This document shows positions 1 through 11,064 of a stretch of 64,000 bases of DNA, piece by piece. A model generated the notes under the pieces. That model worked only from the letters and a program-made list of their open reading frames with translations. It searched no databases and was not told the DNA's origin. This stretch comes from Lachnospiraceae bacterium (lineage in GTDB: Bacteria > Bacillota > Clostridia > Lachnospirales > Lachnospiraceae). Location: the NCBI GenBank assembly GCA_022510565.1, contig JAFLTE010000001.1:1-64000 (forward strand), written 5' to 3'. How positions within the stretch are numbered: the stretch's first letter is position 1; each line of letters opens with the position of its first letter. The position numbers and the translations under genes were made by a program.

Positions 1-407
1 ATGCCCATCTGCAGGCCGCCCTGCCGGATCATGCTCCTCAGCTCTTCCACCATCCCCACCATGCCGGTGGTGGTCGTTGTGATGCTCTTAAGGGCCGCAG
101 CACTGAGCCTGTCGTTCGCCGGTATCTGGCTGATGAGCTTCTTAAGGTTTTCCCTGATGGCCTTCTCAATGGACTCGATGGAGGCGATGCTGCCTCCTAT
201 CTTTCCCGCGAAGGCAGCTGCCCTTGCCGCCATGGCCGGATGGGCCGCTTCCGCCGGTACCTCCCCCGCAAGCGCCTGCAGCTGCTGCAGCTCTTCACTG
301 AGGGCTTCCGATACGTCCCTTGCGCTGTTTAGGAGCGCCTCCGTCTGCTGCATGAGCTCTTCCAGTGCCGCCTTGTCAAATACCCTGTTCTTCCCTATCC
401 CTGCCAT
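1..407 (-). CDS. Partial alanine-rich helical protein, probably T7SS-associated (C-terminus beyond left edge)
   Basis: Minus-strand reading frame opening with ATG at 407 behind a GAGGGA ribosome site and open to the window edge (about 135 codons visible). It begins MAGIGKNRVFDKAALEELM and is then rich in Ala, Glu, Leu and Ser with heptad-like spacing, so it should be mostly alpha-helical or coiled coil; no membrane segment or signal peptide is visible. It lies 31 bases downstream of the essB-like gene in the same direction, so it is probably part of the secretion operon, perhaps a WXG/LXG-type substrate or partner. That role is inferred from position and helicity only. The stretch is clearly more GC-rich than the neighbouring secretion genes, which could mean separate acquisition. 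Confidence 0.6.
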   Translation of the reverse strand, partial: MAGIGKNRVFDKAALEELMQQTEALLNSARDVSEALSEELQQLQALAGEVPAEAAHPAMAARAAAFAGKIGGSIASIESIEKAIRENLKKLISQIPANDRLSAAALKSITTTTTGMVGMVEELRSMIRQGGLQMG

Positions 408-437
408 ATGTCCCTCGCTTTCTTGATGTGATATCAT

Positions 438-1541
438 TTACTCTTCTTCTGTTTCATACTGCTTGGCTAAGTTCTGAATCTTTGTTTCCAGATCGGCTAA
501 CTTAGCCGCCTTTTCTTCTCCGGTCATCACTGTATCCGTCTGGGTCAGATCTTTATCCAGCATATACGCATACAGGAGCAGTTCATCATCTGAACGCTGC
601 ATAGCGATATTTTCCGCCTCCACCGGATTCAGTCTGCCGATATATATCCAATATTCCATCAATTTCTCTTCACCGTTTATGGGCAGACTGCTTAAGATAT
701 TCTCTTTCTGTTCCGCCGTAAGGCTCTCAAGATGCACATACGCCACACTCAACACGTATTTCTGTTCAAAAGCTAACTGTTCCATAGTCAACGGCTCTAA
801 ATCTTCCACGACTCGTATATAATCGTTATGTATGAAGTCTATCTCCGCCTGAAGTTTCGCTCCCAGTATAGGCTCTTGATACAACACATAATAACCGATG
901 ATCGGGACACACCCTATAAGAAGAAGCAGGCTGATTACCGCCCACACTTTGACGCCTCTATATCTACCTTTATTGACCATAAGCTCGTTATCCCTGATAT
1001 CCTGCGTAATCTTCTCATACTCGTCATGCAGAATATCCGCCAGCTCTTCCGCTGTCTGCACTGCACTCATTGTCTTTAGAAACTTATTCTTACAATAGAG
1101 TCCCGTGCCACCTTCAAGATAATCTTCGTATTCATATCTTTTTTGCACTGTATATGCAACCAGCGCCTGATATTCCATCAGGAAATCATCTGCAGTATCC
1201 GCATTTTTGATATCTCTTCGCAAAATATATACTCTGTCATGGTCATCAAAATAGAGATTATCGGGTGATATAGAGAATGTATACTCTTCTCTATATGCTT
1301 TCAGGCATACCACATCTTCCAGTATGTTCATCTTTTTCTGCTTTGTACAACTGCGTATCTCACGGAAAGGATGATATCCGTTCAGTACATAAACACATTC
1401 CAGTTCTTCTTCCTTCTCTGTTATGTGACAATCAATAAATCTTTCATTTCGATAAGTCAGCTTATTATAGTCATACCGAGATTTGGCTGTTAATTGCGAC
1501 TTTTTGACGGTTATCGTGATTTCTGTCTTTTCTCTGCTCAT
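438..1541 (-). CDS. essB: EssB/YukC-like type VII secretion membrane protein
   Basis: 367 residues. The N-terminal ~190 residues fit the cytoplasmic pseudokinase-like domain of EssB/YukC; one membrane span lies at about residues 199-220 (VWAVISLLLLIGCVPIIGYY), and the last ~145 residues are helical and would be outside the cell. This one-span, two-domain layout and the length are typical of the family, which forms part of the membrane channel complex that passes WXG100 proteins. The gene follows the YukD-like gene by only 7 bases. The ATG at 1541 has a GAGG ribosome site. Identification rests on architecture and operon context, since the sequence itself is divergent. Confidence 0.82.
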   Translation of the reverse strand: MSREKTEITITVKKSQLTAKSRYDYNKLTYRNERFIDCHITEKEEELECVYVLNGYHPFREIRSCTKQKKMNILEDVVCLKAYREEYTFSISPDNLYFDDHDRVYILRRDIKNADTADDFLMEYQALVAYTVQKRYEYEDYLEGGTGLYCKNKFLKTMSAVQTAEELADILHDEYEKITQDIRDNELMVNKGRYRGVKVWAVISLLLLIGCVPIIGYYVLYQEPILGAKLQAEIDFIHNDYIRVVEDLEPLTMEQLAFEQKYVLSVAYVHLESLTAEQKENILSSLPINGEEKLMEYWIYIGRLNPVEAENIAMQRSDDELLLYAYMLDKDLTQTDTVMTGEEKAAKLADLETKIQNLAKQYETEEE

Positions 1542-1548
1542 ATGTTCC

Positions 1549-1785
1549 TCATACTTCCCACTCTAACAAAATAATATCGCCATTGTAGATGTTACTCTCT
1601 TCATAAGTTAATCCCGACATAATCCTTCTGCCGCTTCTTACAGAACGTATTGTATATTCCCGACACGGAAATATTCCCGCTTCGGCAAGCACATGCAATG
1701 TTCCCGATACATTCTGCATACTGTCTACCATGACTGTCACTTCTCTATCTTCATGCTTCAACCGAAAGCTGATTGTCATCGTCAT
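1549..1785 (-). CDS. yukD: YukD/EsaB-like ubiquitin-fold protein
   Basis: Small cytoplasmic protein of about 78 residues with the beta-grasp pattern of YukD/EsaB: two strands (MTISFRLKHEDREVTVMVD), a helix, a buried mid region and a C-terminal strand ending LLEWEV. In other Firmicutes this ubiquitin-like subunit regulates or supports the EssB/EssC complex. The frame can be opened further upstream to a TTG at 1812, but the ATG at 1785 has an AAAGGA site about 10 bases upstream and gives the usual family start. It overlaps the 3' end of the essA-like gene by about 35 bases in another frame, so the two are translationally linked. Confidence 0.75.
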   Translation of the reverse strand: MTMTISFRLKHEDREVTVMVDSMQNVSGTLHVLAEAGIFPCREYTIRSVRSGRRIMSGLTYEESNIYNGDIILLEWEV

Positions 1786-2173
1786 ATCTTGCAGTTCCTT
1801 TCTTTCTGACAAGCATCCCTATTCCTACCAGCAGAGCGATTCCGAAAAGCACAACACTGCCAATCATCTCTGCGGCAGAATAACCTGTCTGTTCCTGCCT
1901 CTCCGCTCTGACAATTGCCTGCCCATCTTGAGACATAAACATTTGCGTAATAACACTGTCAGTTTCATTCTCCTGCATCTCTTCGGTAAAAATTTTACCT
2001 TTTAAAATACCCTGAGCTTGCCGCAGACCATCCTCCGTACACTGACGTATCCGCTCAAATTCATCACTAAATACAGGGATTCCGTTCAAATCGGTCAAGG
2101 ATGATCTCACATTAAGCCGGTAAGCTGCCGTTGCGGCATCCAGTTCCAAATTAGCGCTGTCTTTCTCTTCCAT
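1751..2173 (-). CDS. essA: EssA-like single-span membrane protein of the T7SS operon
   Basis: 140 residues: a charged helical N-terminal part, one hydrophobic span at about residues 101-122 (MIGSVVLFGIALLVGIGMLV), then a short basic cytoplasmic tail (RKKGTARYDDD). Size, membrane position and place between esxA and yukD fit EssA, a required but poorly understood membrane component of Firmicute type VII secretion. Classical EssA also has an N-terminal hydrophobic segment; none is seen here, and in-frame stops just upstream rule out a longer start. The family call therefore rests mainly on synteny. Confidence 0.6.
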   Translation of the reverse strand: MEEKDSANLELDAATAAYRLNVRSSLTDLNGIPVFSDEFERIRQCTEDGLRQAQGILKGKIFTEEMQENETDSVITQMFMSQDGQAIVRAERQEQTGYSAAEMIGSVVLFGIALLVGIGMLVRKKGTARYDDDNQLSVEA

Positions 2174-2214
2174 TTTACTTTCCGTTTATATATTCTATTT
2201 CTGTTTTGGTGCGT

Positions 2215-2290
2215 ATATTTCATTTCTGTTTTTTCTCGCGGCTCCTTCCAGGCGTATCTCGATAGAGACCGCCCGAAAAAAGCTGCTCGT
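2215..2290 (-). other. Imperfect hairpin between esxA and essA
   Basis: About 130 bases separate esxA from essA. They hold an imperfect inverted repeat at about 2250-2273 (GGCG-TCTC paired with GAGA-CGCC around a TATC loop) with no strong following T-run. It could be a weak attenuator or RNA-stability hairpin that keeps esxA more highly expressed than the downstream membrane genes. This is a suggestion from position only. Confidence 0.3.
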
Positions 2291-2303
2291 CCGATAGATT
2301 ATC

Positions 2304-2582
2304 CTATGCGTAGCTTTGATCCAAGCTTTCCATGTCCGCACGATAATTCTTGATGCTGGTAATCAACTCATCAACCATCGTAGTCAATTTGTCAATATTA
2401 TTTGCCACGTTCGTAAACTCGTCCTGATGTCTCTGGCTGGCCATCGAATCCCATGACTCACATAGGGTATTGACCTTAGAAATCATCTGATTTTTATTGC
2501 CAATAATCTCTCCCACAATTGCGTTCAGTTCGCCGCTGATGGTGTCCATATCCGAATAGCTCATCTTAATTCCGTCTGCCAT
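2304..2582 (-). CDS. esxA: WXG100 family protein (EsxA-like)
   Basis: 92 residues, the standard size of WXG100/ESAT-6-like proteins, forming a predicted helix-turn-helix hairpin. The turn is at ESWDSMASQ, where the usual W-x-G is W-D-S. Both flanking helices are long and amphipathic. Proteins of this family are secreted as dimers by the type VII (Yuk/Ess) machinery, without a cleaved signal peptide, and serve as core substrates. A very strong ribosome site (AAAGGAGGGAG) precedes the ATG, which fits high expression. The start overlaps the 3' end of the EsaA-like gene by 22 bases. Confidence 0.9.
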   Translation of the reverse strand: MADGIKMSYSDMDTISGELNAIVGEIIGNKNQMISKVNTLCESWDSMASQRHQDEFTNVANNIDKLTTMVDELITSIKNYRADMESLDQSYA

Positions 2583-4621
2583 GTTACTCCCTCCTTTCTT
2601 TTAATAAGTTCTTTTCTATAAATTAATTGCACGCTAATATAAATAGCAATCAGTGCAATAATTCCGATAAACAGACAGGCGATGTCCAGCATATCAATGC
2701 TGATTGCCGTAGGTGACATATTTACTTTAACTACGGACCGATCATCAGTCTCAAGCGGTGTAACAATAAAATCATATACTTGCAAATATTCAAGATTTCC
2801 CAGTCTTGTATAGGGAAGTTTCTCCGTAATATCATTCAACATCATGACATTCTGCTCATTCAAAGAGGTGCGATTTTGTTTGAAATCGTCCATGACGCTT
2901 CCAATGTTTGTCACTGTCTGTTCATATGAAGTATCCAGGTTTTCCTGAAGCATCGCTGTATTGCTGTCCGCAGTCGTGACCACTTCATCTATGTATGTTA
3001 TATAAGCATCATCCGTCTCTATAATTTCTTCTTCCATCTCCTCAATAGTCACATACAATAAATCAAGTTGTTCCCGTACCTTCTCTTCCTCCAAATACTC
3101 CATGAAATCATATTCATCTAATTCCATTACATATGTTTCCAGCGCTTCACCGACGCTGCTTACGGCACTTTCCACCCGTTCCGCTTCCGCCGCTATCTCC
3201 GCATCTATCGGCTTTACAATTTCATCATTATAAATATCTCGTATTCCCTGCACAAATGTGTCCGCATCGGGTATGTCGTTAATAGCTATAATTGCATTTG
3301 TATAATACTCTTCAAACAGATCTTTAAATTCATCCATATCTTTCAAGATAGCTTGGATTTGTCGGGTATATTTAACATCGGAACTTTCTTTTTCTAATGC
3401 CTCCAATGCCGCAATTTGTTCATTGATCTTATACAGCAATATTTCTTTAGTCGTTGGATCTTCTTCCGGTTTGTCCTCTCCCGGCTTCTTTTCTTCTGAT
3501 TCTGTGTCCTCGTCCGTCTTGCCGTCTACCAGTGGATTCCACAGTTCTGTACTCGTACTTTCCTGTTCTTCTGTAGCCGGGTATTCCTCCTCTTGTATTT
3601 CATCCGACTCCTGCACGCTCAGTTCTTCCAGACTCGTCTCTTGTATATCTTCCACATCATTTTGTATCGCTTCCGTTTCCGCCTGCTTAGCTGAATCCGG
3701 TTTCTCCGGTTCCGGGTCCCCTTCTTTATACCCAAGACTTATTTTGGCCGCTAACTTCTTTTGTTTTGCATCTTCCACAAACACGTCCGGATATTCCAGT
3801 ACATGCTTCATCCCTTCTTCATAAACCACATTGCCTTCATCATCCGTCAGAATATCCACACCGGCGAAAACTTCTGACATAACTGAGATTTCCCCATAAA
3901 CTCCTTGTCCTCTCTCTCGTATGGCTTCTAATTCCGTCTCCGCTGATGTTACGTTCTCTTCATAAGTAGTATTAATTGCTGTAACAGCATCTGAAAGTTT
4001 CTCATAATCATCGGATAAATCCAGATATTCTATTTCTGTCTCCACTACTTCTAACGGTTCATACACAACTTCTTCTATTAGTTCGGCATTCTCCACGCTC
4101 ACAATTGCTTTCATATCCGCTATGTCATTCTGCATAATGGAGGTCGAATCATCCTGTACGCTATGTAACTCTTTCAAAATAGCATCCACGTACATATAGG
4201 AAACGTTAGCATTCAGGTTCACGATAAAATTGTGAATGTCATTGATGACCTTGAACTGTACGTCCTGACGCAATCCTTCAGCAATGGCATATGTAATCTG
4301 CGATTTCACAGGCTGACGGTTCACACTCTCCACATTGGCGGAGAAATCTTCCGGAATCAAAATATATGCCGCATACCGGTCATTCAATATTCCTTCCTTT
4401 GCCGCAGTCAGACTGGTCATCTGGAAATTGGTGTCCGGATAGCAAATCAATTCTGATGCATAACTTCCAATATCTGCATTAACCACCGCAATTGTTGTGA
4501 CAGTACTTTTATTTTCTTCTATAGCTCTTTGGTACTTTGTAGAATAAATGCCGCATAGATATGACGTGCCTATCAGCATTATCAATATCAGAAGATGCAT
4601 GACCAACTTAAATATTTTCAT
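2561..4621 (-). CDS. esaA: EsaA/YueB-like type VII secretion membrane protein, short form
   Basis: 686 residues with one N-terminal membrane span (about 4-26) and one near the C-terminus (about 645-668), enclosing a long acidic extracytoplasmic region. A Glu/Asp/Pro-rich low-complexity stretch lies at about 300-400 (many EE, PE and TE pairs), and the remainder is helical. A large extracellular domain anchored at both ends fits the EsaA/YueB group of type VII loci (YueB is also the SPP1 phage receptor), but Bacillus YueB and Staphylococcus EsaA are near 1000 residues with several C-terminal spans. The gene heads the operon and overlaps esxA. The family name is an inference from topology and synteny. 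Confidence 0.68.
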   Translation of the reverse strand: MKIFKLVMHLLILIMLIGTSYLCGIYSTKYQRAIEENKSTVTTIAVVNADIGSYASELICYPDTNFQMTSLTAAKEGILNDRYAAYILIPEDFSANVESVNRQPVKSQITYAIAEGLRQDVQFKVINDIHNFIVNLNANVSYMYVDAILKELHSVQDDSTSIMQNDIADMKAIVSVENAELIEEVVYEPLEVVETEIEYLDLSDDYEKLSDAVTAINTTYEENVTSAETELEAIRERGQGVYGEISVMSEVFAGVDILTDDEGNVVYEEGMKHVLEYPDVFVEDAKQKKLAAKISLGYKEGDPEPEKPDSAKQAETEAIQNDVEDIQETSLEELSVQESDEIQEEEYPATEEQESTSTELWNPLVDGKTDEDTESEEKKPGEDKPEEDPTTKEILLYKINEQIAALEALEKESSDVKYTRQIQAILKDMDEFKDLFEEYYTNAIIAINDIPDADTFVQGIRDIYNDEIVKPIDAEIAAEAERVESAVSSVGEALETYVMELDEYDFMEYLEEEKVREQLDLLYVTIEEMEEEIIETDDAYITYIDEVVTTADSNTAMLQENLDTSYEQTVTNIGSVMDDFKQNRTSLNEQNVMMLNDITEKLPYTRLGNLEYLQVYDFIVTPLETDDRSVVKVNMSPTAISIDMLDIACLFIGIIALIAIYISVQLIYRKELIKRKEGVTWQTELR

Positions 4622-4820
4622 TTGGATATTTCTCCTATGCTACCCTTTTACAACGAATCACCATCTCAATATTACATTCTATTTATTTTCATAGTTTGTT
4701 TAATTAGTTGTCTACAAACTACATTTATTTTTGATTATTGCCATTATCGTAACATACTTTCAATAACTTTTCTACCAAAAAATACAATTAGAGAAAGTAT
4801 CTCTAAAATACGTCAACCCA

Positions 4821-6002
4821 TCAATGATGGAACAACCTGATTCCCGTAAAGCACATGGTCATGCCGTACTTGTTGCAAGTCTCAATTACATTGTCATCCC
4901 GCACGGAACCACCCGGCTGCGCCACATATTTTACGCCGCTTCTGTGGGCACGCTCGATATTGTCTCCGAAGGGAAAGAACGCATCCGAACCAAGCGCCAC
5001 ATCGCTCATCTGATTAAGCCATGCACGTTTCGCCTCCGCCGTAAATACTTCCGGTTTTACCTTGAAAATTTTCTGCCATGCGCCCTCGGCAAGCACATCC
5101 ATGTAGTCCTCACCGATATATAAATCGATGGAATTATCTCTGTCCGCACGCCCGATACCGTCCACGAACTGTAATCCCAACACCTGCGGAGACTGACGTA
5201 AAAACCAGTTATCCGCCTTGGAGCCTGCCAATCTGGTACAGTGAATACGTGACTGCTGACCTGCACCGATACCGATTGCCTGTCCGCCTTTCACATAACA
5301 TACGGAATTGGATTGCGTATATTTCAGCGTAATCATAGCGATGGCAAGATCGATTTTCGCCTGTTCGGGCAGTTCTTTACTCTCCGTCACGATATTGTCG
5401 AAAAACGCATCGTCAATCTTCAGTTCATTTCTGCCCTGCTCGAAACTGATACCATATACCTGCTTAACCTCAATCGGTGCCGGCACATAGTTTTCATCAA
5501 TCTCGATCACATTGTAGCCGCCCCTTTTCTTTGCCTTCAGGATCTCCAGCGCCTCCGGCTCATAGCCCGGCGCGATCACACCGTCGGACACTTCCCTCTT
5601 GATAATCTTGGCGGTTGCCACATCGCAGACATCGGAGAGGGAAATAAAATCTCCAAACGAGCTCATTCTGTCCGCACCTCTCGCTCTCGCATAGGCATTG
5701 GCAAGGGGTGTAAATTCCATATCCAAATCATCCACCCAATATATTTTCTTCTCCACATCGGATAACGGCAATCCCACTGCCGCCCCCGCCGGAGATACAT
5801 GTTTAAATGACGTTGCTGCCGGAAGTCCGGTCGCCTTCTTCAGTTCCTTCACAAGCTGCCAGCCGTTAAAAGCATCCAGAAAATTAATATATCCGGGTTT
5901 GCCGTTTAATACCTTGATGGGAAGCTCGCTTCCGTCCGCCATGTAGATGCGGGACGGTTTTTGATTAGGGTTACAGCCATATTTCAGTTCCAGTTCGTTC
6001 AT
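4821..6002 (-). CDS. purH: Stand-alone AICAR transformylase
   Basis: 393 residues corresponding to the C-terminal half of bifunctional PurH. It transfers the formyl group of 10-formyl-THF to AICAR, giving FAICAR, the penultimate step of IMP synthesis. Family marks are SFKHVSPAGAA with the catalytic Lys-His pair, LGSDAFFPFGDNIERA, KYVAQPGGSVRD and the C-terminal CFTGIRLFHH. The IMP cyclohydrolase half is absent and is supplied by the upstream PurO-type gene. An ATG at 6014 is possible, but GGAGG lies inside its first codons and directly precedes the ATG at 6002, which is therefore the likely start. Confidence 0.93.
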   Translation of the reverse strand: MNELELKYGCNPNQKPSRIYMADGSELPIKVLNGKPGYINFLDAFNGWQLVKELKKATGLPAATSFKHVSPAGAAVGLPLSDVEKKIYWVDDLDMEFTPLANAYARARGADRMSSFGDFISLSDVCDVATAKIIKREVSDGVIAPGYEPEALEILKAKKRGGYNVIEIDENYVPAPIEVKQVYGISFEQGRNELKIDDAFFDNIVTESKELPEQAKIDLAIAMITLKYTQSNSVCYVKGGQAIGIGAGQQSRIHCTRLAGSKADNWFLRQSPQVLGLQFVDGIGRADRDNSIDLYIGEDYMDVLAEGAWQKIFKVKPEVFTAEAKRAWLNQMSDVALGSDAFFPFGDNIERAHRSGVKYVAQPGGSVRDDNVIETCNKYGMTMCFTGIRLFHH

Positions 6003-6056
6003 AGGGTCCTCCATATTAATATTTATAATGTAGAAATTAACTTCTGTTTGATCGCT

Positions 6057-6770
6057 TTAGTTGTTTTTATTGATTATTCTCGTCTCGTACTCACCGCTTG
6101 CGATCTCAATATATCTGACGAACAGCGACACTTTATTCTCCTCGTTCAGATTCTCCCAGATCATCTTGGCGAAGCTGTCGATATCTCCTTCTATCCCGAC
6201 AAGTGTCGGCTCTCCCTCGAAGCTTGGCAGCGGATTACCGTCGCCCATATATGTATGAATAAAATGTCCCTCACCTGCTGCCGGATTCTCATATGCAAAA
6301 GTATATCGATTGCAGGAATCGGGGCTGCCGTTGTTGCTTTTTAAAATAGACATGGCGTAATTGTAGCCGCCGTTCTCCAAATGCATAATGCCGGAAATGC
6401 GGGGCGTATAATTGGGCGCATCGGGCTCAAACTTTCTGGTTCGAAGCGCCTGTTCAAAGGTCTGCTGCCTATCCATCAAGTCGTAAATCGTGTCGGTCTG
6501 GTCACCGTTGGTAACAATGGTTTTATTGCCCAGCACCCTAACCGGCGCATAGATAACCAGACTGGGGTCTTCCAGTTTGGCGGGATCAAATGCCTGTGTG
6601 CGGATACCTGCTCCCTCTTCCACGAAAACACGGTTTCTGCTGTTGGTGCTTCTTCCCATGATAAAATAAGCCACCACCGCATATTTAGCGTCTGCAGATT
6701 TACCGATTACGATACCTCTGCCGGGATAGGTATTTCCGGCCAGTTCCTGTGCCAAAGATTGTTTTTTCAT
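6057..6770 (-). CDS. purO: PurO-type IMP cyclohydrolase
   Basis: 237 residues of the archaeal PurO-like IMP cyclohydrolase family, seen in the NTYPGRGIVIG start, MGRSTNSRNRVF, PRISGIMHLENGGYNYAMSI and EGHFIHTYMGDGNPLPSFEG segments. It closes the ring of FAICAR to give IMP. It lies 54 bases upstream of the AICAR transformylase, so together they replace bifunctional PurH. This split arrangement is known from clostridia. AGGAGGAG lies just before the ATG. Confidence 0.9.
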   Translation of the reverse strand: MKKQSLAQELAGNTYPGRGIVIGKSADAKYAVVAYFIMGRSTNSRNRVFVEEGAGIRTQAFDPAKLEDPSLVIYAPVRVLGNKTIVTNGDQTDTIYDLMDRQQTFEQALRTRKFEPDAPNYTPRISGIMHLENGGYNYAMSILKSNNGSPDSCNRYTFAYENPAAGEGHFIHTYMGDGNPLPSFEGEPTLVGIEGDIDSFAKMIWENLNEENKVSLFVRYIEIASGEYETRIINKNN

Positions 6771-6820
6771 GTTTTCTCCTCCTCTTGTACTACAGGCTTA
6801 CAAGCCCGCGCTTTCAGCGC

Positions 6821-9457
6821 TTATGCGCCTATCATATATTTCTTCTCAAAATCTGCCGCGGACATAGGCTTATCAAAGTAGTAGCCCTGAATCATTCTAA
6901 CATGCATGTCCGCCAGTACCTTGTACTGCTCCTGCGTCTCGATGCCCTCCACACAGATAGATACCCCTATGGCATCCGCCAAATCCGACACCATCTTGAT
7001 AAAGGATTTAGAGTAACCGTCCTCCGCTAAATCCTTGACAAAACTCTGATCCACCTTGATTACGTCAAACGGCAGTTCCCTGATATGACTGAGCGATGAA
7101 TATCCCGTTCCAAAATCGTCCAGTGCAATTCGAATACCCAAATCTTTAATCTGCGCCAGTATCTTTTTCATGCGCTCCAAGTCATTAATTGCCAGTCCTT
7201 CCGTCACTTCCAACGTCAGATTGTGCGGATTGATTCCACTGCGCTTAACAATATCCGACACCGTCTCTACAATATCCTGCTGCAGCAGCTGAATCACCGA
7301 CAAATTCACATTGACTTTATATCCCGGATGCCCGTTATCGTTCCAACGTTTACACGTCTCACATGCCTGTGACAGAACATGACTTCCGATCGGATTGATG
7401 AGTCCCAGATACTCAGCCAGAGGAATAAAGTCCGCCGGAGACATGAAGCCCATCTCTTCGCTGTTCCATCGAATCAGAGCTTCCGCGCCTGTACACTTAT
7501 TATTTTCCTGGATATCAATAATCGGCTGATAGTATACTTCAAACTCCCTGTAACCGTCCAACGCCGCGTCGCGCATATTTTTCTCCATGTCCAAACGCTT
7601 GCCGGAATCACTCTTGATATTACGGTTATAGACAGCGACACGATTCTTGCCGGATTTCTTCGCCTCGTACATAGCGATATCCGCTTTCTTAATCAGATCC
7701 GCTACATCCTCTCCCTCCGTTGGGAAATGCACAATGCCCATACTCATGGTGCAATAATAATCGGCATCCTTTAAGAACCACGGTCTGCTGAAAACAGCCT
7801 TGATGCCCTCCACAATCTGCTCCAGCATTCCATGCTGGTCAGGCGGTATAATAATGACAAATTCATCTCCGCCCATGCGATAGCAGGAGTTGTGAATCCC
7901 CTGCACATTGCGTATACCCTGAGCGATGGATTTGAGCAAGACATCCCCGTACTGATGTCCAAGGCTGTCATTGATATGCTTAAAGTCATCTAAATCCATA
8001 TAGAGTACCGCACCCTCTATTCCGAGCTTCTTGGCGGTATCCACATACTTTGCCATATCACGCTCACAGCACAATCGGTTGTAAAGTCCTGTCAGGAAAT
8101 CCGTGTAAGCCTGTCGTTCAATCTTCTTCTGGTACATTTTTTTCTCAGTTACATCCTGGACGGAACACATGCGCACTTCCCTGCCGTCCACCCATATGAT
8201 ATTTTTATAAAAAAAGTCGTACCAGCTACCCTTATCCTCCAGACTAATTTCGAGACTGCCTTCCTCGCTCTCCTGCGGTATTTCACTCTCAAAGATTTCG
8301 GCCAGCCTGTTTTGCTCTACTTCATCACGGAAATCGTTCCTGAGACATCTGTTGGCAAATAGCAGTCTGCCGCTCTGTTTATCTCTCACATAAATAGAAC
8401 TCCCCACATTGTTGAGTATTTCTTCCAATGCGGCATAAGAGCCGGCAAGAGAGTTTTTCTGAATTCGTTTTACCAGAATACTCTGCATGACTTTCACGGA
8501 ATCACTCAGGAATTTAATCTCTTCCAGCTCCCAATTGCGCTCTACACGCTTCATTTCAAAGCATGCATACATACTGACCCGGTCTCTTACAACAATCGGA
8601 AGTACTGAAATCGCTTTGATTCCCGTCTGCTCCATCTCAGCCTTAAATCTTTCCTCTCCGGACGACGAAGACAGAACCAGAAGTTTCTCGCCATACAGAA
8701 AAGAGAACCGCCGCTGGTTTTTCGTCTGCTCAAAACCGGAGGGCACACCGTCACTGCACCACTCCGCAATTACATCCATATACCCTTCCGCGACACCGTC
8801 CACGGAACATAAGTACGCACTGTCAATCTGCAGATATCTGCCCACTGCGGTGAGAATGCTGACCATAATCTCCTCTATCGGCGCATCACTGTCAAGCATC
8901 TGTACGATCTCCGTGGTGACTTCGGTTCTGACGAGCATGCCTTCCATCTCTTCCTTGGAATAGCGGCTTCTGAAGCTCTCCACTTGAGCACTCTGTGCCT
9001 TAATCTTGTTGCCAATCAAATGCATACTTGTCTCGCGAATCAGATCAAGTGCATGACTAAACCGTTTCTCTGTTATCCGATACCGGAAATCGCGGGCAAA
9101 CTCCTGACCTTCCTCCGATTCCGCATCGGACAGTACACCATATACCAGCCAGGTCACAATAGTTTGCCCGTCTTTTTTTATACATACCGCTGCATACTTG
9201 AGAGCATCTATCTCCGTGTCTTCTATTGCCTGTTCTTCCAGTTCGCTCTCCGATACCCTGCGGGACAAGGACAACATTTTTTCCTTGGGTATCAGCTGAC
9301 TTAGCACTGCTTTGTCTCGTTCATTTCCTGACACACGTGTCATATCCAGACCGTTCTTATCCACGCAAAATGCATAAATTCCTACCGCAGCACAAAATAT
9401 ATCCTGTATACTTTGCAGTTTTTCACGGTCTAAGACTGTGTCATTTATAGTGTCCAT
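6821..9457 (-). CDS. Multidomain GGDEF-EAL cyclic-di-GMP signalling protein
   Basis: 878 residues, apparently cytoplasmic since no membrane span is visible. Order: an N-terminal sensory region (~1-150, possibly PocR-like), a GAF-like domain (~180-335), a PAS-like domain (~345-450), a diguanylate cyclase domain with intact RMGGDEF near residue 527, and a phosphodiesterase domain with AEALIRW near 658, LDDFGTGYSSL and EGIE. Both catalytic signatures look intact, so it could make and hydrolyse c-di-GMP, with the sensors choosing the balance. No RxxD inhibitory site lies five residues before GGDEF. It is encoded between guaB, which helps supply GTP, and the purine genes, but the spacing does not prove co-transcription. 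Confidence 0.92.
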   Translation of the reverse strand: MDTINDTVLDREKLQSIQDIFCAAVGIYAFCVDKNGLDMTRVSGNERDKAVLSQLIPKEKMLSLSRRVSESELEEQAIEDTEIDALKYAAVCIKKDGQTIVTWLVYGVLSDAESEEGQEFARDFRYRITEKRFSHALDLIRETSMHLIGNKIKAQSAQVESFRSRYSKEEMEGMLVRTEVTTEIVQMLDSDAPIEEIMVSILTAVGRYLQIDSAYLCSVDGVAEGYMDVIAEWCSDGVPSGFEQTKNQRRFSFLYGEKLLVLSSSSGEERFKAEMEQTGIKAISVLPIVVRDRVSMYACFEMKRVERNWELEEIKFLSDSVKVMQSILVKRIQKNSLAGSYAALEEILNNVGSSIYVRDKQSGRLLFANRCLRNDFRDEVEQNRLAEIFESEIPQESEEGSLEISLEDKGSWYDFFYKNIIWVDGREVRMCSVQDVTEKKMYQKKIERQAYTDFLTGLYNRLCCERDMAKYVDTAKKLGIEGAVLYMDLDDFKHINDSLGHQYGDVLLKSIAQGIRNVQGIHNSCYRMGGDEFVIIIPPDQHGMLEQIVEGIKAVFSRPWFLKDADYYCTMSMGIVHFPTEGEDVADLIKKADIAMYEAKKSGKNRVAVYNRNIKSDSGKRLDMEKNMRDAALDGYREFEVYYQPIIDIQENNKCTGAEALIRWNSEEMGFMSPADFIPLAEYLGLINPIGSHVLSQACETCKRWNDNGHPGYKVNVNLSVIQLLQQDIVETVSDIVKRSGINPHNLTLEVTEGLAINDLERMKKILAQIKDLGIRIALDDFGTGYSSLSHIRELPFDVIKVDQSFVKDLAEDGYSKSFIKMVSDLADAIGVSICVEGIETQEQYKVLADMHVRMIQGYYFDKPMSAADFEKKYMIGA

Positions 9458-9532
9458 TTTTTATTCCCCCATCGTACACTGCCATTCGCATTCCGCTGCG
9501 CTTCATGCTCATGGTTGGTACTCGCCGGCTCG

Positions 9533-11032
<1,500 letters not shown>

Positions 11033-11064
11033 CTATATCCGCACAATAGCTTAATTTATAAGGA

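Noticed and set aside
1..426. Plus-strand open frame of 141 codons at the left edge
   Set aside because: It mirrors the minus-strand gene starting at 407, which has a ribosome site, a natural amino acid make-up and operon context.
4821..6770. Split PurH as a frameshifted gene
   Set aside because: The upstream protein is a complete PurO-family enzyme, unrelated to the PurH N-terminal domain; this is a known natural arrangement.
6821..9457. GGDEF-EAL protein as an inactive sensor
   Set aside because: Both GGDEF and EAL signatures are intact, so there is no sign of degeneracy.
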